Shown here in pieces: positions 17,169 to 27,079 of a stretch of 64,000 bases of DNA. Below the pieces are notes generated by a model, which ran no database searches, had not been told where the DNA came from, and saw only the letters and a program-made list of their open reading frames with translations. The position numbers and the translations under genes were made by a program. The DNA lies in NCBI RefSeq assembly GCF_014269285.1, contig NZ_JACOAF010000010.1, positions 1 through 64,000 on the forward strand, in the 5' to 3' direction. Within the stretch, counting starts at the first letter, position 1. Every line of letters begins with the position of its first letter. This DNA is from Rufibacter sediminis. GTDB taxonomy: Bacteria > Bacteroidota > Bacteroidia > Cytophagales > Hymenobacteraceae.

Positions 17169-18353
17169 TCTTTGAATACCAGGGAGCTTCTTCATCTCAT
17201 TGTAGTAGCTCATAAAAGATTCAAAGAAGGAGGCGTTGTTCTTGAATAAGAGGATTACTTCATTGTTATAATAAACCGTATTGCCGGTGTAGTTGTGCGT
17301 GCCAGTTACTACAAGGGTAGATTGCGCACCGTTGACTTTGCCTTTGATGAGCATGAACTTGGCATGGTTGTTAATCTTGGCTTGATTAGACAGGCTGATG
17401 TTGTAGATTTTGATGTAGGCGCCTTTCCGTTTAAGGTTTTCTAATGCGGTCTGTATTTCTGGCGCGGCACTGCTTTTGGCTATTACCTCTACTGTAGCAC
17501 CTTGGTCAAGCAAGGTTTCCAGCTTGGCTACCACATTCATACGGGCAGCGCTCCAGTCAGACATACCTACTCTAATAAGGGCGGTAGAGGGTTCTGTAAT
17601 TTGGCTAAGGATGTCTATTATGGTATCTGTTCCGTAGTTTTTACCCGCTTTTCTTTTAGGGAAGAAATAAGCTTTGATGCCTGCGTTGAGGTCTTCAAAC
17701 TCACGGTACTCAAAGTTTTTCATGCCGCTGACAGCTCTGACTTTCATGTCATTCCAGTAGCTGAGATAGGCTTCATATAGACCTTTGTTGGAAAGAACGG
17801 TGGCTTCCTGTATCTTCTTGGTATCTGCTTCTGTGAAGTTGTGGGAGGTTTGGAAAATGATATTCTCGGCTTTGCTATCTGGTGTTTTTACCTCTGAGAA
17901 AATTACGAATTTGTTGTGGTTGATGGAAGAGCCTCCGGCATCACTGGTAACTACTACAACCTCCGAATTAGGCTTTAGAAAGCTTCTCAGTTCGGCAATG
18001 GTAGGAGGGTTTTCCTCTTGGGTTTCTTCCCGGCTCATGTCTACCATGAGGTGCAAGTTTACACCTCTTTCACTGGCTCTTTTAAGGGCACTAATGATTC
18101 CTTTGTGAGTGAAACCAAAAATACTTAGGTGCAAAGATGACTTCTCTGGCGCTGCATCTATCATTGATGTCAATCTGTCCATGATTACAGGAGAGGACAG
18201 GGAGTTGCCTACTTGGTTGAGATTAGTGAAAATCAAATCATTCACCGGAGTAGCAAGAGGGATTACACCTTCATTTTTTATTGGCTCATCTTCAGCTTTG
18301 CAAGCTGCCAGCGCAAACAGGAGGAAAAGAAAGGTGTATTTAATTTTATTCAT
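17166..18353 (-). CDS. PLD-like domain lipoprotein with degenerate HKD motifs
   Basis: A 395-residue predicted lipoprotein (LAAC, Cys18) with two phospholipase-D-like repeats. Repeat 1 has NHNKFVIF (His146, Lys148) and QTSHNFT; repeat 2 has NNHAKFMLI (His330, Lys332) and VVTGTHNYTGN. Each keeps the His and Lys of the HxKxxxxD motif, but the Asp is replaced or displaced, while the following Asn-containing turns are kept. It may be a phosphodiesterase with altered chemistry or an endonuclease-like (mitochondrial Zuc/PLD6-type) protein. The frame is open to 18461, inside a large inverted repeat; ATG 18353 gives the lipoprotein signal. It follows the SusC/SusD genes on the same strand. Confidence 0.75.
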   Translation of the reverse strand: MNKIKYTFLFLLFALAACKAEDEPIKNEGVIPLATPVNDLIFTNLNQVGNSLSSPVIMDRLTSMIDAAPEKSSLHLSIFGFTHKGIISALKRASERGVNLHLMVDMSREETQEENPPTIAELRSFLKPNSEVVVVTSDAGGSSINHNKFVIFSEVKTPDSKAENIIFQTSHNFTEADTKKIQEATVLSNKGLYEAYLSYWNDMKVRAVSGMKNFEYREFEDLNAGIKAYFFPKRKAGKNYGTDTIIDILSQITEPSTALIRVGMSDWSAARMNVVAKLETLLDQGATVEVIAKSSAAPEIQTALENLKRKGAYIKIYNISLSNQAKINNHAKFMLIKGKVNGAQSTLVVTGTHNYTGNTVYYNNEVILLFKNNASFFESFMSYYNEMKKLPGIQR

Positions 18354-18442
18354 AACTGTGATAATGAATAGTGAATTTAGATATAGAGGGAGTATCTTTT
18401 TGCTGCCTACATGCGTCAATTGTACAGGACTATTGTTTTGAG

Positions 18443-18516
18443 TTATTCTACATCCAATCATCTAGAATGAGGTCTCAATGTGTAGACCTCATTCTAGATG
18501 ATTGGATGTAGAATAA
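18443..18516. repeat. 33-base perfect inverted repeat
   Basis: Left arm 18443-18475 and right arm 18484-18516 are exact reverse complements, separated by the 8-base loop CAATGTGT. The left arm begins TTATTCTACATCC and ends GAATGAGGTCT. It lies between the DUF5689 gene and the PLD-like gene. There is no T-tract longer than a few bases after either arm. Confidence 0.95.
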
Positions 18517-18599
18517 TAATTAGCGATGCTTTTATTAGTTACCAGAATAGCGCTACACTTTTCTAAGTGGAAGGTGTAGGTTTTGCGTCTTTAAGAAAT

Positions 18600-18634
18600 A
18601 AGGGAGTGGCTACTTAATGTAGGCGCACTCCCTT
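18600..18634 (-). terminator. Terminator of the SusC/SusD/DUF5689 unit
   Basis: AAGGGAGTG (18600-18608) and CACTCCCTT (18626-18634) form a 9-base stem six bases past the DUF5689 stop codon. Read on the minus strand it is followed by the T-rich ATTTCTTA. Confidence 0.7.
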
Positions 18635-18640
18635 CAAAGG

Positions 18641-19936
18641 TTAATCTGCGTTAGAGTAGATGGCAAAATCATCAAAGGAGAACCGGCCATTAGCAATGGC
18701 TGGAAGCGAAGTAGGACCTAAGCCTTTCTTAAATAACCTAAACCTCACTGGGCCAGAAATATCCATTAAAATAGTGGCAGTTTTTGTCCAGTTACCGGCT
18801 TCTGTCATGGTGGGGCCTATTTGAGTCCAGGTTTGGCCTTGGTCTTGCGAATACTCAATCCACCAGGTGCTGGAAGCATCTGTGTAGTAGGCACCATAAA
18901 TATAGGTCACCTTAGAAGCTCCGTCAGGCACGTCAAAATTCATCTGTGTATAAGGACTTGATGCGGCTGCCAAGTTTTGGTTCATCCTGATGCCCTGCTT
19001 ACCGGTAAATCTGTCGCGGTTAGAGGTAGGGCCAAGAATTGAATTGTATAGTTTCCAAGAGCCGGTAGTAAAATCAATGGTGTTGTCCCATACGCCTCTA
19101 TCACCGTTGACCATGTTGTAGCTTGGTTTATCTACGCTAGGATTCTCAAAGCTTTCTGGGAAACCAAGATAAATAGGCCCACTGGCATCCATGACGTCGT
19201 TGATGCTACGCAGCCTTAAAGTTATGGTAGGTTCCTGCGTCTGCGGATCCATCCCCATCAATGGTACGCCAGTATAAGTGGCGCTTGCCCAGAGTCTTTC
19301 ATTTGCGAAAGAGGCATTTGGGTCTGTATGCAGAATGATGTTGTTGCCATTACCATCGGTTAACTTTTTGTCACCACTGTATTTAGCAGAGCGGCCAGGA
19401 GTAGGCGTGGCGTTACCGGCTACAATTCTCACTAATGTGCCTTCATAATCACCTGGCTTAGTGGTTAGCGCTTCCAGGTTTACTACCCGGGGTGTAACTT
19501 CTATTCCAGATTTAGCTTTTGTTACACCGGCTAGTGAAAGTCCTTTAATCTGCAACGCACCGTTTATACTCGTTAAGGTGGCACCTTCTGTATTTACCAC
19601 AATGGAATCGCCCATGACAAATGGAGCAGTGGTAGAACCAAAGTCTAGAATAACTCCCCTGGTTAGCCTTCTCCTGCTGTTCTGAATGACAACCTGACCC
19701 GTTGGGAAATTGCCTGATGCCGGATCAGAAATGACAACTCCTACCACTTGATGGGCTCCTCCCATTTTATCTGTAGTTAATTGCACATCTTCTCCTCTAT
19801 AAAGCGCCCTTACATCTGCCACAGACATATAAGGGCTTGGCTGCCCAATGGCATTATTTTCATCTTCTTCCAGGCAGGAAGAGAGGGCTAGTGCTCCCAG
19901 AATGAAAGCGAAAAGCTGGAATATCTTGTTTTCCAT
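18641..19936 (-). CDS. DUF5689 surface lipoprotein of a SusC/SusD locus
   Basis: A 431-residue predicted outer-membrane lipoprotein (lipobox ALSSC). Residues about 35-245 match the DUF5689 family: YMSVADVRALYRGEDV, VVGVVISDPASGNFPTGQVVIQNS, GVILDFGS and LTSINGALQIKG. The rest (about 255-431) is a jelly-roll-like domain beginning YLGFPESFENP and ending FSFDDFAIYSNAD, the kind called choice-of-anchor. Such proteins often lie beside SusC/SusD pairs and are thought to help bind or process the ligand at the surface. It lies 56 bases after susD, in the same transcription unit, and ends at a terminator. Confidence 0.85.
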   Translation of the reverse strand: MENKIFQLFAFILGALALSSCLEEDENNAIGQPSPYMSVADVRALYRGEDVQLTTDKMGGAHQVVGVVISDPASGNFPTGQVVIQNSRRRLTRGVILDFGSTTAPFVMGDSIVVNTEGATLTSINGALQIKGLSLAGVTKAKSGIEVTPRVVNLEALTTKPGDYEGTLVRIVAGNATPTPGRSAKYSGDKKLTDGNGNNIILHTDPNASFANERLWASATYTGVPLMGMDPQTQEPTITLRLRSINDVMDASGPIYLGFPESFENPSVDKPSYNMVNGDRGVWDNTIDFTTGSWKLYNSILGPTSNRDRFTGKQGIRMNQNLAAASSPYTQMNFDVPDGASKVTYIYGAYYTDASSTWWIEYSQDQGQTWTQIGPTMTEAGNWTKTATILMDISGPVRFRLFKKGLGPTSLPAIANGRFSFDDFAIYSNAD

Positions 19937-19992
19937 TTTAATATGAATGTTAATGATGGATTTTCAATTGATCCAAAAAATATTTGCAAGGT

Positions 19993-21489
19993 CTATTGTT
20001 GCCACCACACTTTAGTGTTGATATCATCTGGCCCTTGGTCTGCCACCGCCTTTAAATAATTCTCACGGTTAAGACTCTGAACATACAGCGGATAATTAAG
20101 ACGAGAAGGCATTTGACCATTGTTCCGTACACCAAGACCTATAGGTAGAACCGGGTGCCCTGTTCTGCGGTACTCATACCATTGTTGGAAATCAGTAAAG
20201 AAGAGGGCGTAGTATTTCTGAAGGTGGATCAAGTCCATCTTCTTTTCGAATTCATAACTCTCTTCCCATTTTACCTCTTCATTTGCTAAATAAGCAGCAG
20301 GTACAGTTAGCCCCCAAAGGGTGATGCCATTGGTAGCGCCAGTTTCATAGTAAGTTTTAGGGCTACCTGTAATATATCCTTTGAGCGCAGCCTCTGCCAA
20401 TATAAGTTGTACCTCAGGATAGTTCAGGATATTCCCAAGCAAAGGGTTAGTTCTTAAAGCAGGAAGATAGGAAGACTGGGCAGCAGGTATTTTGCCTGTT
20501 TCATAACCGCTCTGAATTCCTGCATAACGGCCTTCTCTCAAAGTTGCCCAAAGGGTAATACGTGGGTCGCCCCACTCATTTAAGTTGTTTACAAAAAACT
20601 CAGCTAGGTTTTGGGCAGAATTCCAGTCAGCATCCCGTACAGTCTGGAAAGGAGATTGATAAGGGGCGGTGCCAGTGAATCGCAAAATAGCAGACTCTGC
20701 ATTAGTTGAAATGATAGGATAAGTAGCAGGGCTGCCATCAACCATCTGTCCTATTTTTTCAGCCGCTGTCATCTCATTGTTTACTACCTTATCTGGTTTG
20801 CCAGATACTCTTAATAGTAAACGTAGATACAAGGAGTTTCCAAATTTACGCCAGTTAGCTGCATTACCATTATACAAGGGGTCTAATGGTTTTAACTCAG
20901 AAGGGAAGTCTGCGTTAGTTGTAGATAAAAGCGTATTGGCTTCTTCAAGCTTTCTGAATAAATCAGAATAGATAGCTTCTTGTTTGTCAAAGCCAGGCAT
21001 TAAAATCCCCTCTTTTACCTTGTTGGCGTTAAAATAAGGAATGTCACCATACATATCTGTTAACAGTGAAAAAGCCCAAACCTCGCAGATTAACCCTACA
21101 CCCATAAAAGCCTTATGGTAACCTTGGGCTGGGTAGGTTCTGGATAACACCTCTGCACTATTGTAGATATCTTTGAAATCTGTGATCTGGGTGTACCAGT
21201 TGTTCCACATGTAGTCTGCTTCTGCAGACCGAACCACATACCGGTGAATTTCATCATTATCTGAACGGGCTACATGCACCTGCATAAGTTCATTGTTCAG
21301 ACGCAGCGCCCGGTCTAAGTTGCGTTTTACCAAGTCTGTTAACGCAGGGGCCAGCAAAGACTCTGGCATGGCAAACGGGCTGGTATTTGGGTTAGTATTC
21401 AGTTCCTCAAAATCCTCTGTACAGGAGTTGAGCGTAGACATGCCAACTACCGTGAGAAGAGAGAGCGCTATTAATTTTATCTTTTTCAT
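19993..21489 (-). CDS. SusD/RagB-family nutrient-binding lipoprotein
   Basis: A 498-residue outer-membrane lipoprotein (lipobox LNSC, Cys23) that forms the lid of the SusC channel. EDFEELNTNPNTSP, the helical TPR-like body with YKDIYN-type and MGVGLICEVWAFSLLTDMYGDIPY motifs, and PEVQLILAEAALKGY are typical of the SusD-like branch often annotated PF12771. The gene starts 13 bases after the susC stop codon. This branch is frequently linked to peptides or non-glycan ligands rather than starch-like polysaccharides, so the name does not predict the substrate. Confidence 0.93.
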   Translation of the reverse strand: MKKIKLIALSLLTVVGMSTLNSCTEDFEELNTNPNTSPFAMPESLLAPALTDLVKRNLDRALRLNNELMQVHVARSDNDEIHRYVVRSAEADYMWNNWYTQITDFKDIYNSAEVLSRTYPAQGYHKAFMGVGLICEVWAFSLLTDMYGDIPYFNANKVKEGILMPGFDKQEAIYSDLFRKLEEANTLLSTTNADFPSELKPLDPLYNGNAANWRKFGNSLYLRLLLRVSGKPDKVVNNEMTAAEKIGQMVDGSPATYPIISTNAESAILRFTGTAPYQSPFQTVRDADWNSAQNLAEFFVNNLNEWGDPRITLWATLREGRYAGIQSGYETGKIPAAQSSYLPALRTNPLLGNILNYPEVQLILAEAALKGYITGSPKTYYETGATNGITLWGLTVPAAYLANEEVKWEESYEFEKKMDLIHLQKYYALFFTDFQQWYEYRRTGHPVLPIGLGVRNNGQMPSRLNYPLYVQSLNRENYLKAVADQGPDDINTKVWWQQ

Positions 21490-21502
21490 TTCTGTCTGAG
21501 TT

Positions 21503-24500
21503 TTAGAAACTAATGTTCAGGTTTACCCCTGTGGTCATGGTAGAGGGGAACTGACCTAATTCATAGCCTGCATCAATAGTACCATTGTTCAATGTTCCGA
21601 ATTCAGGGTCAAAGGCAGGCCAGTCTGAGATGATCCAAAGGTTTCTGCCATAAATCCCAATAGAGGCTTTCTCTATTTTGAATTTGGAGATAACGCTGCT
21701 TGGTAAAGTATAATCAAGACGAACTTCGCGTAATTTGATGAAGTCTGTACTGAACAGGTTTCCTTCTATGTTATCACGGCCAAAGTGAGCAGTGTAATAT
21801 GTCCAGATGTTCTCTGCCACTACATCATTAGGTCTGAAAGAACCATCTCCATTCTGGATTACCCCATTGCCAATAATTCCATTATAGCGACCTGGCAAAG
21901 TGTTTTTGGTTTTTCCTTGCTCTGCCAAGGTAGAATGAGTAAGTGAATAGGCTTTGGCACCAAATGATCCATCAACCAAGATATTCAGACGGAATTGCTT
22001 ATATCTGAATTCATTGCCAATACTCCCTTTCCATTTTGGTACTGTATTTCCTAAGTACATGATGTCATTGGTTAACAAAGGGTAGCCATTCTCATAGATG
22101 ATCTGGCCGTCTGGTGCACGAAGGTACCCTCTGCCATAGATATCACCCATGGTGCCACCCGGAGTTGCTTCCACAGATCCACGTCCTCCTGGTCCTCGTT
22201 GTAGTTGGTATGTAGTTAGGCTGTCAGAAAGTTCTATAACAGAGTTTCGGTTTGCTGAATAAGTAGCAAAAATATTCCAGTTTAACCCGTTTTTGTTTTT
22301 AAGAGGAGAACCGTTGGCCTGAATCTCAATTCCTTGGTTTCTCACCAATCCGGCGTTCAAGATCTGGTAGTTAGCGCCGGAAGATCTGTCAATAGGTACT
22401 CGTAAGATCTGGTCTCTTGTGTTGTTCCGGTAAACGGCAACGTCAAGCCCTATTCTGCTTTTGAAGAAACGGGCATCTAAACCAAACTCAACGCTTTCTG
22501 TTCTCAGTGGTAATAGATTCTCATTTGGTATTGCACTAGGATTTGACAATCCTGAAGGAAAACCAGATGCAATTTCATAGGCAAAAGCTGTATAGTAAGG
22601 GTTCATTCCGCCACTTCCTACTTCTGCCCAAGAACCGCGCAGTTTTAACAGGGAGATTGAAGTAGGCATAGGGAGCACCTCAGATAAAACGGTACTCACA
22701 CTTACAGAGGGATAGGGCTTAATTTCTGGTATGTCTTTTCCTCTTGCAGCCAAGGTGCTTGACCAGTCTTTCCGGAGAGTCAGATCCAAGAACAGCCAAT
22801 CATCAAATCCAACGGTTGTCAGTCCATAGATACCATTCATCTCCACATCAGAACGGTAAGGGTAACTCAAAAGAACATCGCGGCTATTAGCAAGATTAAA
22901 TACTTGTGGGAAAACTAATCTATCAGCTCTTGATTCATCCCTAACATATCGGTTCTTGGTTTTGCTACCGCCCAAAGAGGCAGAGACTTCAAATCTGTCT
23001 CCCAGATTTCTGCCGTATCTCAGCAAAAAGTCAGAATTCATTTCTTGGGAGAAGATGTTCTGCTCACGGTACATACCCTCTTTAAATTTCTCGGTGTCCT
23101 TAGGGCGGCGTTGTGAACGTTGCTCATAGCCAAAGTCCAGGGCAGTACGCACCATCAAACTCAGTTCTTTGGTGAAATTATAAGTAGCTTGGATGTTACC
23201 TGTAATGGAGTGACGGTTGGATTTATTCAGCATCTCATAGGCAATCAGGTAAGGATTGTCAATCAAGCTGCTGTAAGGGTAATTTTGAAGAATTCCTTCT
23301 TGTCCAGGCTTCCAGTAATCTTTGTACCAATCAACGTTGCCATTAGGAACCTGCAAAGTGGCCCAATACATAATAGATTGGTTGTTGTACCCTGTTGAGG
23401 GTAAGTTGTCACTGTATTTGTTGGTGTAGTTTATTTTGCTGGAAATTCTGAGCTTATCTGATACGTTCTGATTTAAAGATAAAGCCACTGTATTCCTGTC
23501 ATATCCAGTGTTAGGAATTATCCAGTCATTGGAAACATTGGTCAGTGAAAAACGGACAGATGTCTTGGCAGTACCACCATCTAGTGTAACTGTATTGGTG
23601 AAGGTCTTTCCTGTCTGGAAGAAGTCTTTACGGCTATCTTTATAAGGTATCCAGGGGGTGCGCTCTGTACCGGTTGTTTGCGTTGCCGGATCATATTGGA
23701 AGAACATTTGCCCATCAAATTTGGCACCCCAGGCAGAACTGGTACTGCGTGTGCTATTTCCATCTAGGGTATTGTTGTAAGAGTAATAATTAACTCCTTC
23801 GTCTCCCTGCCCATACTCATATTGGTAATCTGGCCAGCGGTTGATGGTTTCTAAAGAAAAGTTAGAATTAAAGGAAACCCCTAATCCTTTAACTCTTGGC
23901 TTCCCATCTTTGGTGGTAATGATGATTGCACCGTTTGCCCCTCTTGAGCCATATAGTGCAGTGGCACCTGGTCCTTTCAGAACTGTTACACTTTCAATGT
24001 CTTCTGGGTTGATGTCATTTAAGTTTGTTCCAAAGTCAACGGGGCTATCGCCTTGCAGGTAGGCTGTGCTTCCGGAACCAGTTGCACGGCCACTACCGCC
24101 ATTGATAATTACTCCATCCACCACAATCAATGCTTCACTTGAACCACCTAAGTCATTCTCACCCCGCAGAATGATTTTATTGGAGCCTGTAGGGCCACCG
24201 CCAGACTTTACCATGTTTAGACCGGCAACCCTGCCAGTTAAAGCATCTGTCCAGTTATTCGGCATAGCCTCAGTTAAGCTTTCTCCTTGTACCGTGGTTG
24301 TGGAATACCCTAGGGCTTTTTCTTCACGGGTAATACCCAAGGCTGTAACCACTACCTCGTTAATTTGGGTAGCGTCAGTTGCTAATCTAATAGTAAGGTT
24401 TTCTTCAGGTTTAGTAATTGTAATTTTATATTGCTGATAACCAATAAAGGTAAAGGAGAGGATTGAGCCAGTCTCTACACTTACCTGGAACGAACCGTCT

Positions 24501-24751
24501 GCATTGGACATACCTACGGCCTGGTTATTGACAAACACCGTAACACCAGGCATCACAGAACCATCAGTTTGGTCTACCACTTTCCCTCTTACTGTTACTT
24601 TTGCCTGTCGGCTGGCTTGCTGAAGATAAGCCATAGGTCCGGTTGAGCTAGCGAGCACATTTGTGCCAAACAGCAAAAGACAGGAGCCAAGTAAAATGCC
24701 TTTGCTCAGGCTGTTCCTGCGCTGGGGCGGTGGTTGTAAAAATGTTGTCAT
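21503..24751 (-). CDS. SusC/RagA-family TonB-dependent outer-membrane transporter
   Basis: A 1082-residue outer-membrane beta-barrel. After the signal peptide comes a carboxypeptidase-regulatory-like domain (about 52-130, VTVRGKVVDQTDGSVMPGVTV), the conserved NEVVVTALGI segment, a plug domain (about 140-250, with ALTGRVAGLNMVKSGGGPTGS and ALIVVDGVII), and a barrel ending in aromatic NLNISF. There is no STN sensor domain, so signalling to an anti-sigma factor is not expected. It lies 48 bases after glpT with no visible terminator between them, which suggests co-transcription with the glycerol genes. The local G+C is clearly lower than in flanking regions. Confidence 0.95.
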   Translation of the reverse strand: MTTFLQPPPQRRNSLSKGILLGSCLLLFGTNVLASSTGPMAYLQQASRQAKVTVRGKVVDQTDGSVMPGVTVFVNNQAVGMSNADGSFQVSVETGSILSFTFIGYQQYKITITKPEENLTIRLATDATQINEVVVTALGITREEKALGYSTTTVQGESLTEAMPNNWTDALTGRVAGLNMVKSGGGPTGSNKIILRGENDLGGSSEALIVVDGVIINGGSGRATGSGSTAYLQGDSPVDFGTNLNDINPEDIESVTVLKGPGATALYGSRGANGAIIITTKDGKPRVKGLGVSFNSNFSLETINRWPDYQYEYGQGDEGVNYYSYNNTLDGNSTRSTSSAWGAKFDGQMFFQYDPATQTTGTERTPWIPYKDSRKDFFQTGKTFTNTVTLDGGTAKTSVRFSLTNVSNDWIIPNTGYDRNTVALSLNQNVSDKLRISSKINYTNKYSDNLPSTGYNNQSIMYWATLQVPNGNVDWYKDYWKPGQEGILQNYPYSSLIDNPYLIAYEMLNKSNRHSITGNIQATYNFTKELSLMVRTALDFGYEQRSQRRPKDTEKFKEGMYREQNIFSQEMNSDFLLRYGRNLGDRFEVSASLGGSKTKNRYVRDESRADRLVFPQVFNLANSRDVLLSYPYRSDVEMNGIYGLTTVGFDDWLFLDLTLRKDWSSTLAARGKDIPEIKPYPSVSVSTVLSEVLPMPTSISLLKLRGSWAEVGSGGMNPYYTAFAYEIASGFPSGLSNPSAIPNENLLPLRTESVEFGLDARFFKSRIGLDVAVYRNNTRDQILRVPIDRSSGANYQILNAGLVRNQGIEIQANGSPLKNKNGLNWNIFATYSANRNSVIELSDSLTTYQLQRGPGGRGSVEATPGGTMGDIYGRGYLRAPDGQIIYENGYPLLTNDIMYLGNTVPKWKGSIGNEFRYKQFRLNILVDGSFGAKAYSLTHSTLAEQGKTKNTLPGRYNGIIGNGVIQNGDGSFRPNDVVAENIWTYYTAHFGRDNIEGNLFSTDFIKLREVRLDYTLPSSVISKFKIEKASIGIYGRNLWIISDWPAFDPEFGTLNNGTIDAGYELGQFPSTMTTGVNLNISF

Positions 24752-24799
24752 ATTAGGTAGGTTTAGTTTTGTTGCGTTTCTAGAGTCAGAATAGGAAGA

Positions 24800-26182
24800 T
24801 TATGGAAGGTTGAGGTGTAGTTTCTCCCGCTTCCAGGTAAAAGCGGTGAACAGAATGGAAAGCAAACAGGCGGCTACCAACATGATGAATCCTCCATCCC
24901 AGCCCCAGTGGTCTACAATGAAACCCATGGCGATATTGGCAAACAGTGCTCCTCCCAAGTAGCCGAACAAGCCCGTGAGGCCAGCCGCAGTACCGGCGGC
25001 TTTCTTAGGTACCAGGTCCAGCGCCTGTACTCCAATCAGCATCACGGGACCGTAGATTAAGAAGCCGATGGAGATCAAGGCCACATTGTCGATCCAGAGA
25101 TTACCCGCTGGGTTTTTCCAATACACCAGCACCGCAATCAAGACCAACACCATGTAGATAATGGTAGCCGGGGCGCGGCGGCCTTTGAAAACTTTGTCAC
25201 TGATCCAGCCGCAAAGCAAGGTGCCAGGGATACCCGCGTACTCATAGGCGAAATAGGCCCAGCCAGTTTCTTTCACGGAGAAACCTTTGGCTTCTTCCAG
25301 ATAAGTAGGTGCCCAGTCCAGAATGCCGTAGCGCACCAAATACACAAAAGCATTCGCGAAGGCGATGTACCAAAGTACCCGGTTGTTGAACACGTACTCA
25401 AAGAAGATCTGCTTGGCGGTGAGCTCCTGCTCCTGATCAGCAGAGTAATTGGCCGGATAGTCATTTTTGTAGGCTTCAATGGTAGGCAAACCGCAAGACT
25501 GAGGCGTGTCTCTAACCAGCATATAAGCAATAGCGGCAAATACCAATGCTACTAAGCCCGGGAAGTAGAACTTGCTTTCCCATGAACCGAAGATGGCAAC
25601 CGCCGCAATAGCGATAGGACCCACTAACCCGCCGCCCACGTTATGGGCCACGTTCCAGATAGACATCTTAGTGCCTCTTTCCTTCGTGGAGAACCAATGC
25701 ACCATTACCCGGCCGCACGGAGGCCAGCCCATGCCCTGGAACCAGCCGTTCAGGAACAGCAGGATGAACATGATGGTGATGGAACTGGTGGCAAGCGGGG
25801 CAACCCCCATAAAAATCATAGTGAGCGCCGAAAGCAGCAGTCCCACGCTCAGGAAAGTGCGGGCGTTGCTTCGGTCAGAGACGTTCCCCATTAGAAACTT
25901 GCTCAAACCATAGGCAATGGAAACGCCAGACAAAGCAAAGCCTAAATCGGCTTTGGAGTAGCCTTGTTCAATCAGGTCGGGCATCACCAGCGAGAAATTT
26001 TTGCGGACCAGGTAATAGCCGGCATACCCCAGGAAAATGCCCAGGAATACCTGGGTGCGTAATTTTTTGTACTCAGGGCCAATCCGCTCAAGGGGCAGTT
26101 GCTCCATGTGAGGGGCAGGTGGAAACAGGCCCTTTTTTGTAGGCGCTGCAGAAGTAATGTTTGTTTGGTTTGAAACTTTCAA
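24800..26182 (-). CDS. glpT: Glycerol-3-phosphate:phosphate antiporter (GlpT-like MFS)
   Basis: A 460-residue major facilitator protein with about 12 membrane segments. It matches the organophosphate:phosphate antiporter family: [16 protein letters not shown] has the first phosphate-binding Arg (Arg60) and [19 protein letters not shown] has the second, as in E. coli Glp[29 protein letters not shown] is also characteristic. UhpT-like hexose-phosphate transport is possible from sequence alone, but the adjacent glpF, glpK and glpD genes support glycerol-3-phosphate. The gap of 161 bases after glpF may hold a separate promoter. Confidence 0.93.
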   Translation of the reverse strand: MKVSNQTNITSAAPTKKGLFPPAPHMEQLPLERIGPEYKKLRTQVFLGIFLGYAGYYLVRKNFSLVMPDLIEQGYSKADLGFALSGVSIAYGLSKFLMGNVSDRSNARTFLSVGLLLSALTMIFMGVAPLATSSITIMFILLFLNGWFQGMGWPPCGRVMVHWFSTKERGTKMSIWNVAHNVGGGLVGPIAIAAVAIFGSWESKFYFPGLVALVFAAIAYMLVRDTPQSCGLPTIEAYKNDYPANYSADQEQELTAKQIFFEYVFNNRVLWYIAFANAFVYLVRYGILDWAPTYLEEAKGFSVKETGWAYFAYEYAGIPGTLLCGWISDKVFKGRRAPATIIYMVLVLIAVLVYWKNPAGNLWIDNVALISIGFLIYGPVMLIGVQALDLVPKKAAGTAAGLTGLFGYLGGALFANIAMGFIVDHWGWDGGFIMLVAACLLSILFTAFTWKREKLHLNLP

Positions 26183-26343
26183 AGTTTAAATAGTTCTATC
26201 GGGTGAAGTAAAAGGTTCCACACCATCCTGTAGAGGCGAGTGGTGCATCCTTCAAAATTACTGCGGTTTTTTCTTTAAAAGGAAGGACCGAAAAACGTAA
26301 CAAAAGCTTAATACTTGCTCTATTCAGCAGGGGAAGACCAGGA

Positions 26344-27072
26344 TTATTGCAAAATCATAAACAGGAGGGCGGCGACAGTTGCTCCCGCCAGAGGCCCCAG
26401 CACAGGCACCCAGGCGTAGCGCCAATCACTGTGGCACTTGTTCTTGATGGGGATAAGGCTGTGCACAATTCTGGGCCCAAGATCCCGGGCCGGGTTAATG
26501 GCGTAGCCGGTAGTGCCACCCAAGGACAAGCCAATGGCCCAAACCAGAAAGGTAACCGGTAGAGCGCCCAGGGATCCCATGCCAATAGGAGTCTTCTGCT
26601 CGCCCATTTCCGGGGTGGTGATGTACAGGATGACGAAGATCAGGACGAACGTACCCAGCGCTTCACTGAAAAAATTGGCGAACGGGTGCCGGATGGCAGG
26701 CCCGGTGCTAAACACGGCTAGTTGCGCCAACGAGTCTTCCGTGGTGTCAAAATGAGGCTTATAGATAAGCCAGACGAGCAGTGCTCCCAGGATCGCGCCC
26801 AACATTTGGGCAGCGATGTAGAGGCCCACCTGATCCCAGGCGAACTTTCCCACAATGGCCAGGGCCAGGGTTACGGCCGGGTTCAGGTGCGCGCCGCTAT
26901 ATGGGCCCGCAATCACTACCCCGGCAAATACTGACAATGCCCAGCCCGTGGTAATCACCATCCAACCGGCGTTATTGCCTTTGGTCCCTTTCAGGACCAC
27001 ATTAGCGACTACGCCGCCTCCCAGAATAATCAGGAACATGGTTCCTATTACTTCGGCTGTAAATGCTGACAT
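26344..27072 (-). CDS. glpF: Glycerol facilitator (aquaglyceroporin)
   Basis: A 242-residue MIP channel for glycerol entry across the inner membrane. The first NPA box is GAHLNPAVTLAL (residues 64-66); the second is GYAINPARDLGPR. The Asp directly after NPAR is the usual mark of glycerol-conducting members. Six membrane segments and two half-helices are evident from hydrophobicity. It starts 7 bases after the glpK stop codon, so translation is probably coupled within the glpDKF operon. Confidence 0.95.
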   Translation of the reverse strand: MSAFTAEVIGTMFLIILGGGVVANVVLKGTKGNNAGWMVITTGWALSVFAGVVIAGPYSGAHLNPAVTLALAIVGKFAWDQVGLYIAAQMLGAILGALLVWLIYKPHFDTTEDSLAQLAVFSTGPAIRHPFANFFSEALGTFVLIFVILYITTPEMGEQKTPIGMGSLGALPVTFLVWAIGLSLGGTTGYAINPARDLGPRIVHSLIPIKNKCHSDWRYAWVPVLGPLAGATVAALLFMILQ

Positions 27073-27079
27073 GGCTGGC

